Source of the DNA: Candidatus Allofournierella merdipullorum
GTDB lineage: Bacteria; Bacillota; Clostridia; Oscillospirales; Ruminococcaceae
Assembly (NCBI GenBank): GCA_019116345.1
Contig: DXBV01000048.1
Span: 1-64,000 of the forward strand
Direction: 5' to 3'
DNA length: 64,000 nucleotides
Both the position numbers and the translations under genes were made by a program. Positions 58,315-64,000 of this stretch are shown piece by piece. The notes beneath the pieces are model-generated. The model was not told where the DNA came from and searched no databases. It saw only the letters and a program-made list of their open reading frames with translations. Numbering within the stretch: the first letter of the stretch is position 1; each line of letters begins with the position of its first letter.

Positions 58315-58335
58315 CGAAAATCATTGAACCGCGCC

Positions 58336-58890
58336 TCACGGAGCCAGAAAACACCCCGGCTCGTGGCCGTTGATGATCCCCGCCGCCTGCAGGTAGGCGT
58401 AGACCACCGTGGTGCCCACGAAGGACATGCCCCGGCGTTTGAGGTCTTGGGAAATTTCGTCCGAGAGGGGAGAAAAGGCCGGGCCGTACTCGATGACGGG
58501 CTTGCCCCCGGTCCAGTGCCAGAGCCAGGCGTCGAAGCTGCCCCACTCCTTTTGAATGTCCAGAAACACCGCCGCGTTCTTCACCGCCGCCTTGATCTTG
58601 CGCCGGTTGCGGATGATGGCGTCGTTTTGGGCCAGCCGCGCCTGTTTTTCCTCGTCGAAGGCCGCCACCTGTTCGGGATAAAAGCCCTCGAAGGCCTCCC
58701 GGAAGGCGGGGCGCTTGTTCAGCACGCACTCCCAGGACAGGCCCGCCTGAAAGGTCTCCAAAATCAGCAGCTCAAACAGCGCCCGGTCGTCGTGCAGCGG
58801 CACGCCCCACTCCTCATCGTGGTAGGCGATGTAGGCCGGGTTTTTCGGGTTCGCCCAGCGGCAGCGGGGCTTTCCGTCCAGCCATTCCAT
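58336..58890 (-). CDS. tag: DNA-3-methyladenine glycosylase I
   Basis: 184 residues. The Tag fold motifs are visible: CRWANPKNPAYIAYHDEEWG near the N-terminus with the Glu/Trp base pocket, LFELLILETFQAGLSW, and FVGTTVVYAYLQAAGIINGH at the end. It excises 3-methyladenine from alkylated DNA. It is the last gene of a minus-strand operon and pairs with ogt 15 bp upstream, so the two provide complementary alkylation repair. The final residues after GHEPGCF are short relative to E. coli Tag, where zinc ligands lie near both ends. Confidence 0.94.
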   Translation of the reverse strand: MEWLDGKPRCRWANPKNPAYIAYHDEEWGVPLHDDRALFELLILETFQAGLSWECVLNKRPAFREAFEGFYPEQVAAFDEEKQARLAQNDAIIRNRRKIKAAVKNAAVFLDIQKEWGSFDAWLWHWTGGKPVIEYGPAFSPLSDEISQDLKRRGMSFVGTTVVYAYLQAAGIINGHEPGCFLAP

Positions 58891-58905
58891 GGCAGAGCCT
58901 CCTTT

Positions 58906-59406
58906 TCAAGGGCGGAAGGGGATGCCCTCCAGCCGCAGAAGAAATATCTTGTTTTCCAGCCCGCCGCCGTAGCCGGTGAGGCGGCCGTCCGCCCCCAGCA
59001 CCCGGTGGCAGGGCAGGAAGATGGAGATGGGGTTGCGGCCCACCGCGCCGCCCACCGCCCGGGCGCTCATCTTCGGGATGCCCCGGGCCGCCGCAAGGGG
59101 CGCGGCCAGCGCGCCGTAGCTGGTGGCCGCGCCGTAGGGCACCGCCGCCAGCTGCCGCCAAACCTCCTGCTGAAAATCCGTGCCCTTCGCCGCCAGCGGC
59201 GGAGTGGGGCCGGGGTCCCGGCCGGAAAAATAGACCGCGAGCCAATGTTGCGCCTCGGCCAGCACCGGGTCGTGGGTGCTGCGGGGCGGCTCGGCGGGGA
59301 TGGTGGGCAGAAACCGCCCCCGGGTGAACCAGCAGCCGGTGAGGGCGCCGTCCTGGGCCGTGAGCCAGAGGGGGCCCACCGGGCTTTCGAGAAGCAGGCC
59401 GTTCAT
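58906..59406 (-). CDS. ogt: Methylated-DNA--protein-cysteine methyltransferase
   Basis: 166 residues. The acceptor motif PCHRV has Cys133. Upstream residues VGGAVGRNPISIFL and the DNA-binding TSYGALAAPLAAARGIPKMSARAVG helix are typical. It removes O6-alkyl groups from guanine in a suicide reaction. The start ATG 59406 overlaps the gph stop by 4 bp. Tag follows, forming an alkylation-repair pair. Confidence 0.95.
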   Translation of the reverse strand: MNGLLLESPVGPLWLTAQDGALTGCWFTRGRFLPTIPAEPPRSTHDPVLAEAQHWLAVYFSGRDPGPTPPLAAKGTDFQQEVWRQLAAVPYGAATSYGALAAPLAAARGIPKMSARAVGGAVGRNPISIFLPCHRVLGADGRLTGYGGGLENKIFLLRLEGIPFRP

Positions 59407-60083
59407 TCCCGTGCCTCCCCGGTATGTACCTCGCCCAGAATGTACCGGGCCAGCTCGGCGGGGCTGGCCGCCAGCATCTCGGCCCCCGCCGCCGTCAGTT
59501 CTTCTTTCGTGCGGAAGCCCCACAGCGCCCCCGCCCCCGGCAGGCCGGCATTGTGGGCGGTGTGGATGTCCACGTCGCTGTCCCCCACAAAGAGGGTGCA
59601 GCCTTCCTCCGCGCCCATCCGCGCTAGCAGGCGGTGCAGCGCCGTGGGGTCGGGCTTCACCGGCACGCCGGGCACCGCCCCCTGCACAAACTCGAACCGC
59701 CCGGGGAAATAGTGCTCCATGACCCCCTGGGCCAGGGTGTGCTCCTTGTTGGTGAGCACGCCGTAGCGCACCCCCGCCGCCGCCAGCCGGTCCAGCATTT
59801 CTTCAATGCCGGGGTAGGGGGCGGTGGTGTCCTCCTTGTGGGCGGCGTACCGGGCGCTGAATTTGGCCAGAACCTCTTTCTGGCTGGCCTCGTCCCGGGC
59901 CGTTTCCGGCACGAACCGCTGGCACAGCTTCGGGATGCCGTTGCCCACAAAATAGCGGTATTCGTCCAGCGTGTGCTCCGGCCAGCCGTTCTCACGGCAG
60001 ACGTAGTTGGCCGCGTCCGCCAGATCCTGCAGGGTGTTCAGCAGGGTGCCGTCCAGATCGAATACCACAGTATCGTAACGCAT
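59403..60083 (-). CDS. gph: HAD-family phosphatase, phosphoglycolate phosphatase-like
   Basis: 226 residues. HAD motif I DLDGTLLNT (Asp 9 and 11), motif II LTNKEH near 108, motif III Lys in PVKPDP, and motif IV GDSDVDIHTA. It resembles Gph-type phosphatases, but substrate specificity across HAD proteins is broad, so the name is tentative. ATG 60083 has AAGGAAG upstream. It overlaps ogt and follows the PH-domain genes. Confidence 0.85.
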   Translation of the reverse strand: MRYDTVVFDLDGTLLNTLQDLADAANYVCRENGWPEHTLDEYRYFVGNGIPKLCQRFVPETARDEASQKEVLAKFSARYAAHKEDTTAPYPGIEEMLDRLAAAGVRYGVLTNKEHTLAQGVMEHYFPGRFEFVQGAVPGVPVKPDPTALHRLLARMGAEEGCTLFVGDSDVDIHTAHNAGLPGAGALWGFRTKEELTAAGAEMLAASPAELARYILGEVHTGEARE

Positions 60084-60105
60084 TGTTTTGACTTCCTTTC
60101 TCTCG

Positions 60106-61506
60106 TCAGGGTACAAGTTTCAGCCGCACCGCCCGGGCGTGCTTCACCTGGCGCACCCGCACCTTGGCGCGGCAGGGCAGGCGGGCGATGAGATCGCACC
60201 GGCCCACCCCCTCCGAAAAGGGCGTTTGGCGGCAGGTGAGGGAAAAATCCGCCGTGAGCAGATAGACCGTGTGCCGGGTGTAGCCCCGGGTGAACTGCAT
60301 CGCCAGCGTGCCATTGGGGGCCTGCCACACGCCCTCGGTGATCCAGGCTTCCAGCCCCGCCAGCAAAAGCCCCAGGCAGAACAGCAGCGGCAGGGCCAGC
60401 ATCGGGGTGAACCGGGGCATCCGCCAGAGGCTCACCCCCATCAGGGCAGCGCAGAAGGCAAAGGACGCGCCCCCCTTCCACAAAAACACCGGCAGGCTGC
60501 GCCCGGCCAGCAGTTCCGGGGCATAGGGCGCGGGGGAGAACTGAGGCACCAGCGCCTGCACCAGCGCCGCCGCCCCCGGCTTGCACACCAGCACCGGGAT
60601 GTCGCCGCCCCGGTAGCTGCCCGCGCTCAGATACACCGCCCGCCGGCCCAGCAGCCGCCCCACCGGGGTGAGCCGCACGTCGCAGGCGCTGATGGCCGCC
60701 GCGGCGATGCGCCGCTCGGTGTGGTTCACATGGCCGCCCTTGGCCAGGATGACGCCGCCGCTGCGGCACACCCGAAACCCCGCCGTGGACAGCAGCGACC
60801 AGAACAGCGCCACCCCCCACAGGGCGAAGCCCAGCGTCACCAGCCAGGCAACGCCGGCGGGCAGCACCAGCTCCAGCAGCTTTTCCACCTGGGCCAGCTG
60901 GCCCAGGGCCAGGTCGTTCAGTTTCTGCTCCAGCCCCGCGCCCAGGATGCGCCGGGTCTGCCGCAGACTCACCAGCACCAGCGCGCCGGTGGCGGCGATG
61001 TTGGCGCTGAGCATGGTCAGCCGCGCCCGCTCCGCCCGGGTGGGGGCGAAGAGCACCGCCTCGGAGTTCACCGGCAGCAGCGTTTCCGCCAGCGCCGCCG
61101 CCTGCCGCCGGGGCAGGTAGAAGGTGGCCTTGTTGGCGCCCCGGCCCCGGGCCATGTACACCGTCACCCGGCTGGCCCCGGCGATGCGCAGCCACAGCGG
61201 CCGGGCCTGTTCCAGCACCGCGATGTCCCGGCGGGCAAAGCTCACCCGGCGGCGCACCAGAATGCCGGTGTCCAGCACCAGCGCTTTGTCGGTGAGGGCA
61301 AAGCCCACCCGCCGCCACAGCACCGCCCCCAGCGCCGCCATGGCGATGAGGATGACCGCGTCCTGCCGCAGCGCCCGGTGCAGACTTTCCAGATCGAAGT
61401 TCAGCAGCGCCTGCACCATGGGAACAAGGCACAAAATCAGACCGTAGCGTATAATCTTTAAAATATATACAATATGGAAATGCCCTTTGAGGCGGATGTC
61501 CTCCAT
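60106..61506 (-). CDS. YdbT-like protein with bacterial PH domains
   Basis: 466 residues. Membrane segments (near 16-50) are followed by a bPH2-type domain (GFALTDKALVLDTGILVRRRVSFARRDIAVLEQ), a central pair of helices, a second bPH2 region (VCRSGGVILAKGGHVNHTERRIA, then SACDVRLTPVG) and further helices. YdbS/YdbT pairs of this kind are found widely in Firmicutes; Bacillus members influence resistance to bacteriocins. ATG 61506 starts one base after the stop of the upstream partner. It begins MEDIRLKGHFHIVYILK. Confidence 0.8.
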   Translation of the reverse strand: MEDIRLKGHFHIVYILKIIRYGLILCLVPMVQALLNFDLESLHRALRQDAVILIAMAALGAVLWRRVGFALTDKALVLDTGILVRRRVSFARRDIAVLEQARPLWLRIAGASRVTVYMARGRGANKATFYLPRRQAAALAETLLPVNSEAVLFAPTRAERARLTMLSANIAATGALVLVSLRQTRRILGAGLEQKLNDLALGQLAQVEKLLELVLPAGVAWLVTLGFALWGVALFWSLLSTAGFRVCRSGGVILAKGGHVNHTERRIAAAAISACDVRLTPVGRLLGRRAVYLSAGSYRGGDIPVLVCKPGAAALVQALVPQFSPAPYAPELLAGRSLPVFLWKGGASFAFCAALMGVSLWRMPRFTPMLALPLLFCLGLLLAGLEAWITEGVWQAPNGTLAMQFTRGYTRHTVYLLTADFSLTCRQTPFSEGVGRCDLIARLPCRAKVRVRQVKHARAVRLKLVP

Positions 61507-61507
61507 G

Positions 61508-61915
61508 TCAGCCTCCTTGCAGATAGGAAAGCAGGCTGTCGGCGTCCTCGTCGGACAGGCCGGGCAGCACCAGCAGCGACCCGCTGGTGGACAGCACCAG
61601 CACACAGCAGCGGCACAGGCGCAAAAGGGGCGTGGAGAAGCGGCCGCTGGCGCTGACCCAGCGGGTGGGGACGCGGCGGCTGACCTTGAACAAAAGGCCG
61701 CTGCTCATGCGCACTTCCCCCAGGGTGACGCTGCCCTCGAAACTCTGCAGGCGGGCGGGCAGCCACCCGAGGCACAGCCCCAGCCAGAAGGCGGCGAACA
61801 CGATGCCCGCGTCGACGCTCTGCCAGAAGATGAAGGGCGCGGCGGCAGCCCCCGGGATGAGGGCCCACAGGCAGACCACCGCAGCGCCTTTTTTGTTCAG
61901 CGTGAAACGCACCAT
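61508..61915 (-). CDS. YdbS-like small bPH2-domain membrane protein
   Basis: 135 residues with two N-terminal hydrophobic segments and a short PH-like domain (VRMSSGLLFKVSRRVPTRWVSA). It is the expected partner of the YdbT-like protein encoded one base downstream. AAAGGAGG lies 9 nt before ATG 61915, and a TATAAT (61964-61969 on the minus strand) lies about 50 nt upstream, so this gene starts the ydbS-ydbT-gph-ogt-tag operon. Confidence 0.78.
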   Translation of the reverse strand: MVRFTLNKKGAAVVCLWALIPGAAAAPFIFWQSVDAGIVFAAFWLGLCLGWLPARLQSFEGSVTLGEVRMSSGLLFKVSRRVPTRWVSASGRFSTPLLRLCRCCVLVLSTSGSLLVLPGLSDEDADSLLSYLQGG

Positions 61916-62029
61916 GGGGCAGCGCCTCCTTTCGGGAAGTTACAAAGGGCAAATTCTTCCCCGATTATACCCGATTGCACCGGGAAAAGAAAGGGGGAGC
62001 GGCGGCGGGTTCTGTTTTGGGGCAAAGTG

Positions 62030-62038
62030 TGGTATAAT
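62030..62038 (+). promoter_or_regulatory. uppP extended -10 promoter
   Basis: TGGTATAAT on the plus strand, 53 nt before uppP. Confidence 0.7.
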
Positions 62039-62091
62039 GCAAAAACAGAAACGGGCGGCACCGGCCCCCGCAGTTTAAAAGGAGAAAACCG

Positions 62092-62913
62092 ATGGAATAC
62101 CTGAAGGTCATTTTATACGGCATCATCGAGGGCATCACCGAGTGGCTGCCCATCAGCAGTACCGGCCACCTCATCCTGGCGGAGAAGCTGCTGGCGCTGC
62201 CCTATTCGGAAGCGTTTCTGAGTATGTTCCGGGTGGTCATCCAGCTGGGGGCCATTCTGGCGGTGGTGGTGCTGTATTTCCCGCGGCTGTGGCCCTTCAC
62301 CACCGACCCGCGCCATAAGTACCAGCGCCCGGCGGTGTGGCAGCTGTGGTTCAAAATTCTGGTGGCCACTGTGCCGGCCATGGTGCTGGGCCTGTTGCTG
62401 GACGACTGGCTGGACGCCCACCTTTATAATTATATCACCGTTGCGGCCATGCTCATTCTTTACGGCGTGTTCTTCATCCTCATCGAGAACCGTCACCGCC
62501 GGCCGCTGGTGCGCCGGATGGACCAGCTGACCTACCGCCACGCCCTCATCATCGGCTGCTGGCAGGTGCTGGCCATGATCCCCGGCACCTCCCGCAGCGG
62601 CGCCACCATCGTGGGCGGCCTGCTGCTGGGCCTTGCCCGGCCGGTGGCGGCGGAGTTCACCTTCTTTCTCGCCATCCCGGTGATGGCCGGAGCCAGCGGC
62701 CTCAAGCTGGTGAAGTTCCTGGCCGACGGCGGCACCTTCACCGGCGGCGAGGTGGCGGCGCTGGCCCTGGGCTGCGCGGTGGCCTTTGTGGTGAGCGTGG
62801 CGGCCATTCGTTTTCTGGTCAGCTTTGTGCAAAAGCACAATTTCAAGGTCTTTGGCTGGTACCGCATCGCCCTGGGCGCGGTGGTTCTGGCGGCGGCCTT
62901 TCTGGGGTTCTGA
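62092..62913 (+). CDS. uppP: Undecaprenyl-diphosphatase UppP (BacA)
   Basis: 273 residues with about eight membrane helices. Both family motifs are intact: EGITEWLPISSTGHL (13-27) and PGTSRSGATI near 164. It dephosphorylates undecaprenyl diphosphate to recycle the peptidoglycan carrier lipid and confers bacitracin tolerance. AAAAGGAG precedes the ATG. The DUF362 gene follows 27 bp later. Confidence 0.97.
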   Translation: MEYLKVILYGIIEGITEWLPISSTGHLILAEKLLALPYSEAFLSMFRVVIQLGAILAVVVLYFPRLWPFTTDPRHKYQRPAVWQLWFKILVATVPAMVLGLLLDDWLDAHLYNYITVAAMLILYGVFFILIENRHRRPLVRRMDQLTYRHALIIGCWQVLAMIPGTSRSGATIVGGLLLGLARPVAAEFTFFLAIPVMAGASGLKLVKFLADGGTFTGGEVAALALGCAVAFVVSVAAIRFLVSFVQKHNFKVFGWYRIALGAVVLAAAFLGF

Positions 62914-62940
62914 TTTTTGGTGTAAGGAGTGTAAAACAAG

Positions 62941-64000
62941 ATGGAAAAAGCAAAGGTTTATTACAGCGATCTGCGGGCAAAGCCCGGCCTGAACCTGCTG
63001 CAGAAGCTGCAGCGGCTGGTGCGCGCGGCGGGGCTGGACACCATCGACATGCAGGACAAATTCGTGGCCATCAAAATTCATTTCGGCGAGCCGGGCAACC
63101 TGTCCTACCTGCGGCCCAACTACGCCAAGGCTCTGGCGGACGTCATCAAGGCCCAGGGCGGCCGGCCCTTCCTCACCGACTGCAACACCCTCTATGTGGG
63201 CCGGCGCAAGCACGCCCTGGAGCACATCGAGGCGGCCTATGAGAACGGCTTCACCCCGCTGTCCACCGGGTGCCAGGTCATCATCGCCGACGGCCTCAAG
63301 GGTACCGACGAGGTGGAAGTTCCGGTGGCGGGCGGCGAGTACGTGAAGGAGGCCAAGATCGGCCGGGCCATCATGGACGCGGACATCGTCATCAGCCTGA
63401 ACCACTTTAAGGGCCACGAGTCCACCGGCTTCGGCGGCGCTTTGAAGAATCTGGGCATGGGCAGCGGCAGCCGCGCGGGCAAGATGGAGCAGCATTCCTC
63501 CGGCAAGCCCCAGGTGGATCAGGAGCTGTGCCGCGGGTGCCACGCCTGCGCCAAGGACTGTGCCCAGGGCGCCATCTCCTTCGACGGGGCGAACAAGGCT
63601 TCCATCGACCACGACAAGTGCGTGGGCTGCGGGCGGTGCCTGGGCCGGTGCAACTTCGACGCCATCTCCTGCCCCTCCGACGCGGCCAGCAAGCTGCTGA
63701 ACTGCCGCATCGCCGAGTACGCCAAGGCGGTGGTGGACGGCCGGCCGAACTTCCACATCAACCTGGTCATCGACATCTCCCCCAACTGCGACTGCCACTC
63801 GGAGAACGACGCGCCCATCATCCCGGATGTGGGCATGTTCGCCTCCTTCGACCCGGTGGCGCTGGATCAGGCCTGTGCCGACGCCTGCAACAACATGCCC
63901 GTTCTGCCGGACAGCCAGCTGGCGGACAACCTGGCCACCCCGGGCTTCTGCTCCTGCGGCGACCGCTTTACCGACAGCGCCCCCATCACCCACTGGCAGT
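62941..64000 (+). CDS. DUF362 protein with 2x[4Fe-4S] ferredoxin domain, right end cut
   Basis: At least 353 residues, open at the window edge. An N-terminal DUF362 part (KFVAIKIHFGEPGNLSYLRP, then VISLNHFKGHESTGFGGALKN) is followed by two CxxCxxCxxxC motifs (Cys 197/200/203/207 and 227/230/233/237) and a second DUF362 segment with NCDCHSEN and FDPVALDQACADAC. Such proteins are frequent in anaerobes and are presumed redox or metal-linked; the reaction is unknown. AAGGAG lies 12 nt before ATG 62941. Confidence 0.9.
   Translation, partial: MEKAKVYYSDLRAKPGLNLLQKLQRLVRAAGLDTIDMQDKFVAIKIHFGEPGNLSYLRPNYAKALADVIKAQGGRPFLTDCNTLYVGRRKHALEHIEAAYENGFTPLSTGCQVIIADGLKGTDEVEVPVAGGEYVKEAKIGRAIMDADIVISLNHFKGHESTGFGGALKNLGMGSGSRAGKMEQHSSGKPQVDQELCRGCHACAKDCAQGAISFDGANKASIDHDKCVGCGRCLGRCNFDAISCPSDAASKLLNCRIAEYAKAVVDGRPNFHINLVIDISPNCDCHSENDAPIIPDVGMFASFDPVALDQACADACNNMPVLPDSQLADNLATPGFCSCGDRFTDSAPITHWQ

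Overview
This window is the replication-origin region of a GC-rich, Gram-positive anaerobe, most likely a gut clostridium of the Oscillospiraceae/Ruminococcaceae type. The evidence is the Firmicutes-style gene order around dnaA, a pyruvate:ferredoxin oxidoreductase, clostridial ferredoxins, a DarA-type cyclic-di-AMP receptor, RicT and RemB. I cannot name the genus from the sequence alone. Most genes point away from the origin: those left of about 39.7 kb lie mainly on the minus strand and those to the right mainly on the plus strand up to the tRNAs.

Left arm (0.3-18 kb). Reading leftward there are a birA/phosphoesterase/rsmI/trmN6-type operon, a 2x[4Fe-4S] ferredoxin, a darA-holB-ricT operon, a rhomboid-like membrane protein, a YitT-family protein, a yeiH transporter with its divergent LysR regulator, and the large nifJ (PFOR) gene. 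Transcribed rightward are a CorC/TlyC-like CBS protein with a Nudix hydrolase, then a tandemly duplicated two-gene module of unknown function whose second copy is frameshifted at its start. Middle-left (18-30.8 kb) is accessory and envelope-related: two GT-C type membrane glycosyltransferases, a 1296-residue beta-helix surface protein in an operon with a TetR regulator, a DUF4173-like membrane protein, two small lipoproteins, an HTH/DUF2975 pair, a possible GPP34-type protein and a CrtO-like membrane protein.

Origin core (30.8-52.6 kb). On the minus strand are gyrA, gyrB, remB, recF, rlbA, dnaN and dnaA. On the plus strand are rpmH, rnpA, yidD, yidC, jag, mnmE, mnmG, rsmG, a noc-like parB paralogue, parA, parB and serS. 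A DnaA box and TTCAACA-type repeats lie between dnaA and dnaN. Three parS palindromes flank a small membrane-protein gene between noc and parA. Two tRNA genes (Met-CAT, Glu-TTC) follow serS under one consensus promoter and are separated by a long inverted repeat.

Right arm (53-64 kb) is mixed: a broken AT-rich ORF, a fragment of beta-helix coding DNA, a WG-repeat-like lipoprotein, a second lipoprotein, an XRE membrane regulator, a small unknown gene with a promoter-hairpin-U-tract leader, an operon of two bacterial-PH-domain membrane proteins with gph, ogt and tag (alkylation repair), uppP, and a DUF362/ferredoxin protein cut by the window edge.

The most unusual structure is a dispersed intergenic repeat (1-235 and 43,080-43,545) with conserved flanks around an inverted repeat whose sequence differs from copy to copy while its arms remain complementary. 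Also notable are candidate small RNAs at 284-395 and 58,196-58,278, a 40-bp tandem array at 10.1-10.4 kb, and a frame restorable either by one T or by an A AAA AAG slippery site at 17.25 kb.
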